Assembly (NCBI RefSeq): GCF_021869535.1
Contig: NW_026262582.1
Coordinates: forward strand, 55,812,851 to 55,876,850
Direction: 5' to 3'
DNA from: Mytilus californianus
Lineage: Eukaryota > Mollusca > Bivalvia > Mytilida > Mytilidae
Length of the DNA stretch: 64,000 nt
Part shown: in pieces, positions 23,234 through 35,000 of the stretch
Position numbering within the stretch: the first letter of the stretch is position 1
Layout: each line of letters opens with the position of its first letter
The notes under the pieces: generated by a model
Told to the model about the DNA's origin: nothing
What the model saw: only the letters and a program-made list of their open reading frames with translations
The model's database searches: none
Program-made: the position numbers and the translations under genes

Positions 23234-23498
23234 GGGGCCTCGGTGGCCGAGTGGTCTAAGTAGTTACTACTGTAATCACTAGCCAGTCAACACTGAGGTT
23301 GTGAGTTCGAACCCCGCTCGTGCGGGTGCACTCGACTCCAATCTTAATTGACTAGGATTGTCAGTTTTCCTATCGAAGGTCGGTGGTTTTCTCCGGGCAC
23401 TCCGGCTTCATCCACCAATAAAAACTGGCCGCCACGAAATAGCCCAAAAGCGGTGCTTAAAAGTGGCGTTAAATCACCAAAAATCAAAATCAAATGTA
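23234..23498 (+). mobile_element. tRNA-derived SINE, plus orientation
   Basis: The head begins GGGGCCTCGGTGGCCGAGTG. A pol III box A (TGGCCGAGTGG) lies at 23244-23254 and a box B (GAGTTCGAACCC) at 23303-23314, in a tRNA-Leu/Ser-like context. The body follows with 'gtcggtggttttctccgg' and 'cggcttcatccaccaataaa', ending 'gcgttaaatcacc'. A second copy is inverted at 25.68-26.5 kb. It would be transcribed by RNA polymerase III from these internal boxes. Confidence 0.88.
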
Positions 23499-25209
23499 TT
23501 AAGGACACAAATAAACACGAATAATGAGTTTTGGTTGCTTGTGTGCTTTGTATCGATCTGATGCGTCAAGCCCTTTTTAACTGATTTTAATAGTGTGTTC
23601 TTATGATGTGCTGTTACGCCACGGTTTTGATTTTATATTTTGCTCTCAATAAAAATAACGTCTACTACCCGCATTTACAAGAAATTAGAAAAAGAGTTAT
23701 TATCAAACCGGACACGGAACGACCCTTTCAAATTCCAGAATGATACAGATACCAGAATGTGAACAAGCAATCCTTATTAATAACTAAAATTAGATATACA
23801 ACACAACGGACCTTCAGTAGTATGTTGTTATACATGTATCTATTTGACAACATCCCAACAACATTTCTTATAATATAACTCTAGATCGAAGGTAGCTAAG
23901 GGTTCGGCCTTAATGCTTTCGCTCTAGGACTTTATAACTACAGGTATACCAGAGACATATAACCGGTTTATACCACCAGTTTAAGTTTATAAGTGTTTTA
24001 ATCCTGTCTGTTTATATTTATAAATCCATTCCCCAATGTATATTCTCTATGTTAAATAGTGTCAGCTTTTAGGACACTAATCAACAGTTTCGATATAGAG
24101 TGACAAGTCTGCTCTTATTACCAGATGCTAACCTTTGACCTTGTCTAGTCCGACTTTCAAAGTACCAGACTATCTAAACAAATATGGGATAACCTATTGT
24201 TTAATACAACCAGGATACAAGACAAGACCTTACTGTGTGTCAATAAAAGTTATCAATAGTATTTTATAAAATCAGGAGTGATGTCAAAACTTCGGGTGTT
24301 TTAGTAAATTATTTATCTCATCAGTGTCATGCCACATGTATCAAAGCTAAATCTCAGATGTCATATTCTAGATTCTCAGTATGTTTAAGGTCATATGAAA
24401 CGAGTTTCTTAAAATTATAATTTTAATGAAATTATTGAACAAATGCACATGTATATATACTAAACAAATTCCTCTATGCACAATTTAAAAAAAATTATTA
24501 CGATTCCAATAATGATAAAGGTGTAACAGGCGGACGGACAAAAAAAAACGTAACACGCCCGACTTACTGATAGTGGTCGATTCAATGGGGACAACAAAAT
24601 CCAAGCCCGACTTATTAAAAATTTGTGAAATATCCAGAAAACCTTATATTCAAATAATTCAGAATAAGGGTGTAAATTCAAAGTTTAACCAAAGTAGTCT
24701 CGTTATGTCCTGAATATGCTTATAAGCAAACAGTCTATAGACCGGTATGACGGAAATACAAACAGTCTATAGGCCGATATGACGGAAATAAATTTCTGCA
24801 ACTCAAATTTAAATCCCAAATTTCAGAAAACCAAGTATAAAGTATCACATCATGAAAGAAGGCTTTCTTGTGGATCCGGGTAAAAATTTAATAATTTCCT
24901 CAAAGGGTAGTAAACAGGGGCAACTTTATTCACAAAAATCAAATCAGGCAAAGGACTATAAGTTTTAGTTATTTGTAATCAAATAATTCAGTAAAAACAA
25001 TTTTTATTAATGACTGTTAAAAGTTCAAATTCAGAATTAAAAAGTTGTTTTAGCTTGAAAAGTGGTTGATAATTTGTATAACTAGATTTTATATTATTGA
25101 TTTTTAAAAATATCTTTAAGATGTCTTAAAGTTGAGTTCAGTTTGCAATCTAGAAGAAAATCGTATTCATCATCAAGTTTATAACAAAATTTACATAACC
25201 GTTGGTCTC
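23499..25209. other. Non-coding DNA with a 33-bp tandem duplication
   Basis: Two copies of a segment beginning AAACAGTCTATAG lie at about 24728-24790. A GGCGGACGGACAAAAAA motif near 24530 resembles the end of a tandem-core element. Otherwise nothing is identified. Confidence 0.45.
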
Positions 25210-25435
25210 ATAATAATAATAATAATAATAAATTCTTTATTTGAAGACGGTAACTCAATTAGAAGTAGTCTAATTTTCATTGAGGCCCTCAAACAAAATA
25301 CATGTATACAGTTAACATTCATACATTCATACATTAAAATACAATATATATTACTAGTATATACACAATTCAATCATCTGCGGGTATATTTCTAGGTATT
25401 ATCTATACTATAGACAACAGATACACAAATTACAT
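25210..25435 (-). mobile_element. LINE 3'-end fragment with (ATT)n tail
   Basis: On the minus strand, AT-rich sequence leads to AATAAAGAATTTATTATTAT, a LINE-type 3' end with a microsatellite tail. The adjoining sequence (CTTTATTTGAAGACGGTAAC on plus) resembles the LINE A 3' end at 14.06 kb (CTTTATTTCAAGAGGATAAT), so it is probably a related, strongly 5'-truncated insertion. Confidence 0.6.
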
Positions 25436-25675
25436 ACCATTCTGCCACTCACAGAACGCCGCTGACCCCTACATCGTAAACATGGCAGACAAATAAAAAA
25501 CTCAAATGCAAATTCAAATTTGTCGACAGCTGTCGTACGTGATAGAAAGTATTTCACGAACACTTTCTGGATGTCTTTATGCCGTTCACCCTCTTTCGAA
25601 GTTTGTAATTGTCATTCATAGATTCGTCCATCATTGCTATCTGCGTATCTGACAGCACTTTCTGGTTGTCTCTAG

Positions 25676-26506
25676 ATTGATTGATTAATTGATTGGTGTT
25701 TAACGCCACTTTCAGTACCATTGTGCTATTTCGTGGTAGTTAGTTTTTATTTGTGGAGGAAGCCAGAGTGCCAGGAGAGAACCACCGACCTTCGGTAGGA
25801 AAACTGACAATCCTAGTCAATTAAGATTGGAGTCGAGCGCATCTGCCTCGTGCGGGATTCGAACTCACATTCTCAATGTTTACAGGTTAGTGATAAAATA
25901 GTTGGACTACTTTTTTCTCTTGATAAAACTTTATTCAAATATGTACAATAAATATTCACCAGACAGTACCTAGTGTCACAAACAAACAGTTACATGTAGT
26001 CAATTAGAACAATATCAAAAGCAATTCAACAAAAGTTTAAATATGTTAATTCTATTACATATAAACTAGTATAGTTTAGAATTAATACAAAATTTCTGCA
26101 TAGTTATATGGAATAATTTTTCTAATAATAAATGTTCTTTTCTCAGATTTAAAAGATAAAAGAAATGGAGAAAGTGTCCATGGGACATTGATGATGCCCC
26201 CGCTTGCATATAACGTTATAAAGGGGCATAACTCGAGAACGGTAAAAGTGACGCCACCCAAATTCGAACTTGATCTGTCTTTTGTGGTAGTTAGCATTGT
26301 GTATAAGTTTTATAACATTTGGTTGAGGCAAACAAAAGTTAGAGAACGGAAACCAATTTCGGGACGTACATAAATACGTACGGCCGGACATACGGACGGA
26401 CAAGGGAAACACTTTATGCCCCCTCCGGTGACGGCGGTGGCATAAAAAGTGAGAGATGTATTTTTCTTATCTTCTACTTAGATCACTCGGCCACCGAAGT
26501 CCCCTA
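25676..26506 (-). mobile_element. tRNA-derived SINE, minus orientation, split by an insertion
   Basis: The body and box B are at 25676-25922 (box B reversed at 25854-25868). The tRNA-like head with box A is at 26480-26506 (CACTCGGCCACC reversed). Between them lies a 551-bp insertion. Joining across the duplicated CTACTT restores the head sequence seen in the 23.2-kb copy. Confidence 0.85.
25923..26473 (-). mobile_element. Insertion within the SINE, CTACTT target duplication
   Basis: Flanked by CTACTT at 25917-25922 and 26474-26479. Minus-strand sequence ends in TTTGAATAAAGTTTTATCAA followed by a purine-rich tail, as in retroposition. Inside, 26194-26446 is a single-unit hairpin-ended element of the tandem-core type: left end ATGCCCCC, GGACGGAC-type microsatellite near 26390, right hairpin TTATGCC...GGCATAA. 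Confidence 0.7.
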
Positions 26507-26509
26507 AAC

Positions 26510-26612
26510 CCTTTAGACGTGTATCCAATAACTTCTTCAAGTTGTTCAACAGCTGGTCCTGTGTAGATTGCACGGTATTCTGTACTTTTGTCTGAATTAC
26601 TTGCTGCAAACT
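26510..26612 (-). pseudogene. Start of a mobile-element-like ORF, cut by the SINE
   Basis: A minus-strand ATG near 26612 opens MEASLQQVIQTKVQNTVQST and runs into the SINE head. On the far side of the SINE (25670 downward) a compatible frame resumes with KVLSDTQIAMMDESMNDNYK. The helix-rich composition resembles N-terminal ORFs of some retroelements. I cannot name the family. Confidence 0.3.
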
Positions 26613-27430
26613 GGCTTCCATTATTTTACTCGGTCGAACGATGGCAAGAAAGCGAAGCTACCACTCAAACCCACCTTAAATATGACAACAAATCAGCCAC
26701 CTGATTGGACAGTTCAACATCGGCCTACCGAAAATCAACGATTGCATCCGAAAATACAACATTTTCCCGCTATACTGATACAAACACGGGAAAATATCAA
26801 TCTTCCCATTTCAACTTCGAGGTTATGGTAACTTATCAGAAATTTAGAGATTAATTGTCTGGTTTTAAAATTTGATTCGTTTAATAAGAAGTCCTCTATT
26901 TTTATTTCAGATTTTATTTGACTATGATATCTCTTTAAACTTCATCGCTCCATCATTAATTAAGGTTCGTCAAAAGAAATTGATAAATATGGCCATATTA
27001 ACATCACAAAATTTACCCCGCGTACAGGCAATCCGGTGCATATACAAAAGATGTAAGGCATGGCTGGACCTAGATATATAAAAGTTAAAAACTTTCTCAA
27101 CGCAGCAGATTGCAAAATATACAAACAACTGGGTTTCATTTGATACGGTCCACTCAATTAAGCAATTAAAATCATCTATTGTTTGTAGAAATCTATTCTA
27201 TTGTCCATGTCAATCAATACAATTCACTACACTTATTATATAAGTGGAACTTCTAAAACATCTTTCCCAACTTAGTTTATTTTGTCACCTTCTGCAGGAA
27301 CGATAAAAAATGCACAGCAAAATCCAGTTAAGTGTTTAATATTTTGAAACTTAATATCTTAGATGACGACGGATATGTTCCGATTGTTGTAACCCAATCC
27401 CGTCCTCCTTTCCTCGAATATGACTTACTG
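26613..27430. other. Non-coding DNA, nothing recognised
   Basis: Short frames only (26568-27157, both strands), none protein-like enough to call. Confidence 0.4.
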
Positions 27431-27434
27431 AATT

Positions 27435-27715
27435 AAGACTAATCACAGGGTTTGTACTTGCATGAGCAACACGACGGGTGCCACATGTGGAGCAGGATCT
27501 GCTAACCCTTCCGGAACACCTGAGATCACCCCAGGTTTTTGGTGGGGTTCGTGTTGCTCAGTCTTTGCATGGTTTTCTATGTTGTGTTTTGTGTACTGTT
27601 TGCCTTTTTGTAGTTTTTCGTTTCTTGCCATGGCTTTGTCAGTTTGTTTTCGACTTATGCGTTTGAGTATCCAGCTGGTATCTTTCGTCTCTCTTTTAAA
27701 ATGCATTTAAACTTT
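27435..27715 (+). repeat. Mussel dispersed repeat (GAGCAACACGACGGGTGCC family)
   Basis: Recognised from memory as a frequent mussel repeat: GAGCAACACGACGGGTGCC, then 'gttttcgacttatgcgtttg'. Frames of 62-87 codons on both strands are open because stops are absent by chance. No protein family fits. Confidence 0.6.
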
Positions 27716-27719
27716 CTTT

Positions 27720-27940
27720 ATATATATTTTATATTTATATATATATCTTAAAATATTTTTAAGTGCACAGGCATTTCTGTACTCAAAGAGTAAAAGTTTT
27801 GGTGTAAATGCAAAAACATTTAAAACTCAGCTTATTATAATTTACTCAATTAAGTAGTGAACTGCTTTCTAAATATACTGCGCCTTAAAGCGTAAATATT
27901 CATAGTTTTTGCTTTAAAATTTCAATGCAAACCCTGATCA
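27720..27940. other. TA-rich non-coding DNA
   Basis: Opens with about 45 bp of TATATTTT-type sequence. Nothing else seen. Confidence 0.4.
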
Positions 27941-27944
27941 GAAC

Positions 27945-28685
27945 TATATAAAAATAAGGAGATGTGGTATGATTGCCAATGAGACAATTATCCATCAAAG
28001 TTAAAATGAAGTGGATGTAAGCAATTATAGGCAACCGTACGGCCTTCGACAATGAGAAAAACCCATACCGTATAGTCGGCTATAAAAGGCCCCGACATGA
28101 AAAATATGAAACAATTTAATTGAGAAAACTAACGGCCTAATTTATAACAAAACAATTTACGATAAACAAATATGACAGACATGAACCAACGACAACCACT
28201 GACTTACAGGCTCCTGACTTAGGACATGCACATAAAGAATGTGGCAAGGTTAAACATGTTTGTGAGCGCTCAACCCTCCCCTAACCTGGAACAGTGGTGT
28301 AACAGCACAACATAAGAACAAACTATAAAAATCAGTTGAAAAAGGCTTAACTCATCCGATCGATACAAAGCAGAAAAACATCAAACAAAAACACAGACCG
28401 GACGTGGCAGGGTATTTATCCATCCCTCATCCCTAACAACAAAAAGGACACTAAGTACAGATCTGAGAGTACTCGCAGTTACTGACAGCTAGTTCAAAGC
28501 CAATAACAACTAATAAAAAAAATCATGTATCTAAGACTAAAATATCAATCAGTACACATCCAACATCCAATGGATTTAGTGGAAAGACATCATTAATAGT
28601 CAGAGCGGAAAACATGACCTTGTGCAATGCCAAAATATAGGTATCGACAGATTGTAGTACCGTGAAAGACCATATGTGTAATATT
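27945..28685 (+). mobile_element. Long mussel dispersed repeat, plus orientation
   Basis: Starts GGAGATGTGGTATGATTGCC and passes through 'aacggcctaatttataac', 'ggctcctgacttaggacatg', 'ggttaaacatgtttgtgag' and 'gcagttactgacagctag'. It combines the terminus of the 3.7-kb repeat with the module of the PLE 3' region, so it reads as an intermediate, longer relative. Confidence 0.75.
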
Positions 28686-28689
28686 TAGT

Positions 28690-29130
28690 ATGGTTTTAAT
28701 TTACTGATAACAAAATCAGACAACAAAAATATATATCAAATCGGAGGGTTTTTTTTTTTTTACTAAAACACTGAATGTAACACAAGAATTGAGTGAGATT
28801 CCTCACAGAGACCACTTTAAAAAATATCGCACATGGTCCACATATGTGAAAATCTGAGCTGGGAATGATTTCTAGAAGACAATCACTGCACGAGAAAAAT
28901 TTCTCCGGGAACTTAATCAAGCAGTCCCTTTCTGTTGAGAAGGAGGAAATATTGTAATTGCTAATTGGTTTGTTGCGTCATCCAGATTTATCAATGAAAA
29001 ATTATCAAAGTAATGAAATTATAAACTAAATATTTGAGCAAAATAAATAAATAATACTTAAATAAATTAAGCAAATCTAATCTAAGCGACTTACAAACGT
29101 TACAGTATTGCATTGTTATATGTTTTAACT
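28690..29130. other. Non-coding DNA, nothing recognised
   Basis: No supported feature; one AT-rich minus-strand frame (28696-28920) rejected. Confidence 0.4.
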
Positions 29131-29134
29131 GTCT

Positions 29135-30075
29135 GTATCATACAATCTTCAACAACTGATTATAGATGCCACAAGGGTAACAAAAGATTCTAGTACACTG
29201 ATTGATCATATTTATGTCAATAATCCAAATATGGTAACGGAATCACATGTGTGTAGATATGCAATAAGTGACAATTATCCTATTAACAAGGAAAGAAGGA
29301 AAAAGAATACACACAGTACAATTTCTTACAGAAATTTCAAAAATTTCAACCAAAATGAATTTTATCAGACCTGCAAACTACTCCTTTTTATAAAATTGAA
29401 TTTGATGAAAAATTCTCTGACTGTCTTCAATTGTTTTATGATATGCTGAACAAAGCTTTAGATAATCATGCTCTTGTTGTTAAAAAGAGTTAAAAGGGAC
29501 AGACAGCCTGAATGGTATAACAGTGAAATCATTTGCGTTAGGAAAATGAGCGATAAGTATAATGCACTTGGTTTATGGAGAGAGTATAGATTTTGGAGAA
29601 ATAAAACTAAACAAATCATAGATAACTCAAAACTGAATTATTACAAAGATGTGGTAAAGGACTCCAATGACCTTAACATTTTATGGAAATGTCTTCACAG
29701 TCTGAACCCAAAAGTTAAAAATACACCATATGAGTTGGCCACAGAGGATGACAAAACAACTAAAAGTAAAACATCAATAGCAGATATTTTTAAAAACTTT
29801 TTTCACTTCTTGTGCTGAAAAACTTAAGAGAGCAAGGAAGTTATACACCTGTAAACAAAGCAGATTTCAGTAATCTTGGTAAATTTGTTTAAAATAACTT
29901 ACATAAACATGAAATACCACCAGTGATCATGAATGAGCTATTTACTGCGTTAACAAAACTTGCTATAAACAAAACATCTGGTATGATAACATTGGATAAA
30001 AAATCATCAGATTAAGTGCCCCTTTTATTGCATCACCTCTCACATATATATTTAACAGAATGATAGAATGTTTTC
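29135..30075 (+). pseudogene. LINE C: end of endonuclease, linker and start of RT
   Basis: Plus-strand translation, with frameshifts, gives IDATRVTKDSSTLIDHIYVN (end of an APE-type endonuclease), then YRNFKNFNQNEFYQ, RQPEWYNSEIICVRKM, YREWR-type FWRNKTKQIIDNSKLNYYKD, and LWKCLHSLNPKVK. It goes on to NKTSGM near 29.98 kb, the RT fingers. An in-frame TAA and several shifts make it dead. It resumes at 30.54 kb after a MITE insertion. Confidence 0.8.
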
Positions 30076-30085
30076 CTCTTATATA

Positions 30086-30523
30086 CCTTAATTATAACAC
30101 ATGGTACTTATAATGGACGTACTTCAGCGCGGTGTACTTAACTCGTATATTTAAGAAATGTCACCCGGTCGCGAACTTTCGTTATATTTTGATATTGCTG
30201 TTGTCTATCCCACTGAAACTTGTTATCTCGTAAATCTACATTGAATTATCTACAAAATGGTTTATAACACGCCTATTTCTATTATCGGAATTATTCGTAA
30301 TAGGCCTCACAGTGAATGATTAATTATTCACTGTGAGATTTATATTTCCATAGGTCTGTGAGAAGACGAAATAATTACGGTTGACATACTTGGAAGGCAT
30401 ATCACGAATGATTCCGATAATAGAAATAGTGGGACAGACAACCACAAAATCGAAATAAACGAAAGTTCGCGACCGGGTCACATTCTTAAATATACAAGTT
30501 AAGTACTTTGTGTTATATTAAGG
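30086..30523. mobile_element. MITE with long inverted arms inserted in LINE C
   Basis: The left end TATACCTTAATTATAACAC mirrors the right end (GTTATATTAAGGTATA). The arms also share CCCGGTCGCGAACTTTCG and CTATTTCTATTATCGGAAT in inverse order. A central palindrome TCACAGTGAAT...ATTCACTGTGA lies near 30310-30340. Flanking TATA/TA suggests a mariner-type target. LINE C reading resumes on the far side. Confidence 0.8.
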
Positions 30524-30544
30524 TATATAGGAAAAACAAATTTC

Positions 30545-30728
30545 AGAGACAAGTGCATGTGATACTGGTATATATCCTTCTTTACTGAAGAATGCTAAGG
30601 TAACACCAGTCTACAAGGATGGTGACAAGCTTTTAGCAACAAATTACAGACCTACATCTGTTCTTCCAACTTTATCAAAATTAATAGAAAGGCATGTTTC
30701 TAATAACATGTACAAGTACTTATCAAGT
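30545..30728 (+). pseudogene. LINE C, continued RT segment
   Basis: Encodes DTGIYPSLLKNAKVTPVYKD then NYRPTSVLPTLSKLIERHVS, the RT motif between fingers and palm. It is cut off at about 30728, where a palindromic minisatellite begins. No catalytic YxDD segment follows in recognisable form. Confidence 0.8.
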
Positions 30729-30729
30729 A

Positions 30730-30905
30730 CTTTTCCAATGGGAAGTTTGAAGTTCTCATCGGAACTTTAAAGTTCCCATGGGAAAACTGGAATACATGGG
30801 AATTTAACTTTTCCTATGGGAACAATTTTTCTTCCTATGGGAATATTTTTTCTTCCCATGGGAACAAATTTTCTTCCCATATTTTACGATGGGAACATTT
30901 TTTCC
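30730..30905. repeat. Palindromic minisatellite (TTCCCATGGGAA)
   Basis: At least six variants of the self-complementary 12-mer TTCCCATGGGAA, spaced by T- or A-rich runs. Each unit is a palindrome, so orientation is ambiguous. Confidence 0.8.
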
Positions 30906-31638
30906 TTTTGAATGTTTTTTCTCCAAGAAAAATACAGGATTTATGTTAAATTATTGCAGTAAGCAGGTTTTCTACAAGATATCAATATGGTTTTGTATCG
31001 AAAGTTGCACTCAGCATGCAACTTCCAAAAAACTCTGATTATCCAGTAAAATATGAAGCAATGATAAGTAAGTTTTTAAATTAAGCTCTGCGTGTGTGTT
31101 GTGATAACAAAATATTATTTTGCAATATTTATGTACACTTTGATTCTTTCGTTTACCGCAAATTTTATTTAACTGTTAAACAAACATAAATTTTATATAA
31201 TTTTAAATGCTGACTGCATTATTAGCACTATATGTATTAAAGGCATTATTGTGTCATGGAAGGATTTTAAAAACATTACTTGCCGTCAATTGACCTGTAT
31301 AAAATTTCCTATCAAAACCTCTGACAAAATATATGTCACCAACATTATTTGAAAATAAAAATGAATAAGAGGAGATAAAGGTATAAATCAACGAGATCGC
31401 AAACCAACAACACAAAATAGCTTATGTTGTCATTTAAAAAAACACCCAGACATTGACAAAACTAACATAAACACTAAATTCACTAAATAAGAATAGAAAC
31501 ATTAAAACTGGAAAATGATAACACTGATTACCACTGGCAAAGTTCCAGGCTTGGAACAGTACCATAAAGATATGTTGGGGCTAAACTTATTAAAAATGTA
31601 TTTTGATTAGATATGTCCTATTTTCGGTGCAAAATATA
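30906..31638. other. Non-coding DNA, nothing recognised
   Basis: A short stretch at 30970-31080 reads TRYQYGFVSKVALSMQLPKN in one frame and might be more LINE C, but this is not secure. Confidence 0.35.
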
Positions 31639-31639
31639 G

Positions 31640-32003
31640 TTAGCATGCATTTTGTGTCCGGGGATACATGGACACGTATGTATGGCTTCACCAAAAAGAG
31701 TACAAATATAAACAGCGTTATATCTATATATAAACAATCAATAAAAGTGGATACAGTTACCCAGTGCTATTTCTTATATAAAACTTAGGATTCAGGCGGA
31801 CACAGCTGGACACAACGTTATTTCTATATAAAATATATAAAAACTAGTGACTACAGACGGACACAAGTGGACACAACGTAATATCTATATAAAACTTATA
31901 GAATCTGCTGGCTTCAGGCGGACACAGCTGGACACAGTGCTATTTCTATATAAAACTTAAAGATATAGGGGGAGATAGGCGGACACAAGTAGACACAACG
32001 TAA
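31640..32003. repeat. 121-bp satellite, first (degenerate) segment
   Basis: Diverged then regular copies of a dimeric unit. One half carries GGCGGACACAAGTGGACACA, the other GGCGGACACAGCTGGACACA, each followed by a TTTCTATATAAAA spacer. The first copies are the most decayed, as expected at an array edge. Confidence 0.85.
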
Positions 32004-35000
32004 GGGACTTATCATTTTTTATCTGGGAGGGGGGCTGGTCAAAATGCAGGGGGGATCAAGTTTTTTTCTGTATGTGGACAAGGGGGGTTCAAATTTTTTT
32101 ATAAATTCAAAGTGGGGGGATCAATTTTTTTTGCACATGGAAATAAGTAGTTCACACATACTTCAAGAGACAAAATGTCAAGACTGAGAACATTACAACA
32201 GTCAAATCGAAATATATTTTTAACACCATTCATATACAATTAAGTTAGACTTTGGTGATGTAGGAAGCTGCCATTTTGTGTCATTTTGTCCTATGTAAAA
32301 TGCATAGGTGCTTCATAATCCGAATAATTCAGTTGTTATATTTCACTCACGTAGATCACTAAATTAACAAGCATTATTGCCAATGTATCTTTTTGTTTTC
32401 ATTACAAGAGCCCTATGGGTCCATTTATACCTCTCACTCTCTCAAAATTTGTACTTTTTAGGCTAATAAATCAAAAATTTGAGGTTACTATCACACATTT
32501 ATGAATGAAATGTGACAATAAATGAGTAATTGAATTGTTCAAGCTGAAAGCATGAACTATCCATATAAAAGTTTAGCGACTCAATGGAGGTTTCAATAAG
32601 GCCATACGTAAAACTTAGTTTAAGCAGCATTCAAGAGAGGGACATATAAATAATGTGTTGTTACTGTTTATATTTTTTTACAGAGTTACTCAGAATCAAG
32701 TTTTCTTTAATAGCCCAATATAGGAAATTAGAAAAAAAAGTCAGAAAAAGCTACTCAAAGCACTGGCTTGCTCTACCTACTAATATTCATGGAAGAGGCC
32801 TCATGGAAGAACCCTATTTCAAGGCAATTTTCCCTCAAATAAGTTTTGGAACTCAATCCACTGAGAATATTTCATTTTCAATATTTCCTTGAAATAACAT
32901 AAGTGATTTGCATGTTAAAATTTTGGCATGTTTAATAGACCACTATGTGAAGAAGTCACACTATTACATGGTCATATATATTTAACCTCTGCTAGGTATA
33001 AAAGTTCGCCTTTTTTTTTTTTTTTTTTTTTTAATTTAATTTTATTCATTTTTATTTTTAGTTTTCACATTTGAATCATACTTTTGATCTTGAATTAACC
33101 CAGGATATCAGGTTATTCAACCCCAATCAGTTTAATAGTTATTCAGTTAAGAGAGGATACATAGAAAAGAAATTATCTGTCATTATATCATAGACTATTT
33201 GTATTTAGAATACCATTGTAAAAACTATCCTCTAAATAAATCTACTTATTTCAAATATTTACATTTCTGAATATTTTCCTTGTTGTCTCTTCCTTTTATT
33301 TAGAGACAAAATTTTATTATTTTTTTTATAGATAGAAAATCTATTCTATTATTTATACCAGATTTAATTGTATCAACCAAAATGCCAAAATCAAACCAAT
33401 CATCTGTAAAATTTGGTTATTGGAATATAGGTGGCTTATTTTCAAAGGGCATGAATAAAGCAGAGGATCCCCTTTTTCTGAAACATATAGAGAATTACGA
33501 CATTGTTTTTTTAGTCGAAACTCATGTGGGATATAATTCCCAAATACACAACATTGGTAAATTCCATTATCATCCAATATGTAGAAAATTATCAAATAAT
33601 AACCGTCATTTTGGGGGTATAGCAATTCTACAGAAAAGTCACGTTAAACCTCATGTCAAAATATTGATTAATAGTAATCCAGATTATCAATGGATTAAAT
33701 TAGAAAAATCCTTTTTTGGATTTAAAAATGACCTATTTATTTGTGTACTGTACAACCCCCCTGTTACGTCTAAATATACCCAAGAACTCTCTTCTGATGT
33801 TTTTGAATGCATAGAAAAAGTTATCTTTCAGTATAAGAAAATGGGTGAAATTTTGTTATGTGGAGATGCCAGAATAGGCTCTGAAAATGACTTTATAGTA
33901 AACGATGATTCAAAATTTACTCCAATTTTTGATACATACCCTACTGACAAAAACATTATGACAAGAAAAAGTCGAGACCAAAAAATTGATCAAAGAGGCA
34001 AAGAAGTTTTGGATTTTTGCATTAGTAAACAAATAAGAATTTTAAATGGCAGAGTTCTTGGTGATACATTTGGTAATTTTACTTGCTATACCCCCAATGG
34101 TGCAAGTGTGGTTGATTATGTTGCTGTGTCGGAAGAAATTCTTGAAAATGTACTGTATTTTAAAGTATCCAGATTTATTCCCACATTATCTGATTGTCAT
34201 TGTAAACTTGAGTCGGAATTATCTGCAAAATATTGTATTCCTGGAGAAAATGATATTCCAATCCAGTTGAAAAATATGACACCTAATTATATCTGGACTG
34301 ACTGTTCAGCAATAAAATTTCAAGAAACACTTTCTTCAGATACACTACAAAACTACATACTAGAATTCAACAACAGCACAATTCAATTTACTCAGACATC
34401 AGTAGATGAAGCATCATCAAAACTTTCAAACATCTTTTTATCAGCAGCAAATCTATCACTTAAACGACCTTTAAAAAAACACACAAACAAACAAAAAAAC
34501 AAAAAGTGGTTTGACGCAAGTTTACAACAAGCTCGAACTAACTTGCTTAATTATGGAAAAATTTATTCAAGATTTCCATATGATCCAATTATCAAAAATC
34601 ACTTTTATAAACTGAATGGTGAATACTCCAAACTAAGGAAATATAAATACAAACAATACAAACAATCATTGATTAGTCAGCTGGACTCCTTGCACGAAGA
34701 GAATCCAAAACTGTATTGGAACTTAATTAATGAACTACAGGAAAAAAAACGAAACACAAAAAAAATGTGGAGTACAACCATCAACTTTGATATCACATTT
34801 CCAAAAGTTGTCACAACTGAAAGGTGAATTTCAAAGTAGATATACAGAGCTATGTGAAAAACTGAAACAGTTAGAAAACTCAAAATGTTTCAACGAGTTG
34901 GAATATCCAAAGCCATTTCACACTTAAAATGCAATAAATCATCAGGCTTGGATAACATTAGTAATAATATAATAAAGAATGGACAGACTTTCCTTTTAAA

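Noticed and set aside
23244-23314. A functional tRNA gene
   Set aside because: Boxes A and B are present but the sequence does not close into a full cloverleaf and continues into a SINE body shared with the inverted copy at 25.7 kb.
27443-27710. Two opposing frames of 82-87 codons as genes
   Set aside because: The DNA is a dispersed mussel repeat and neither frame resembles a known protein.
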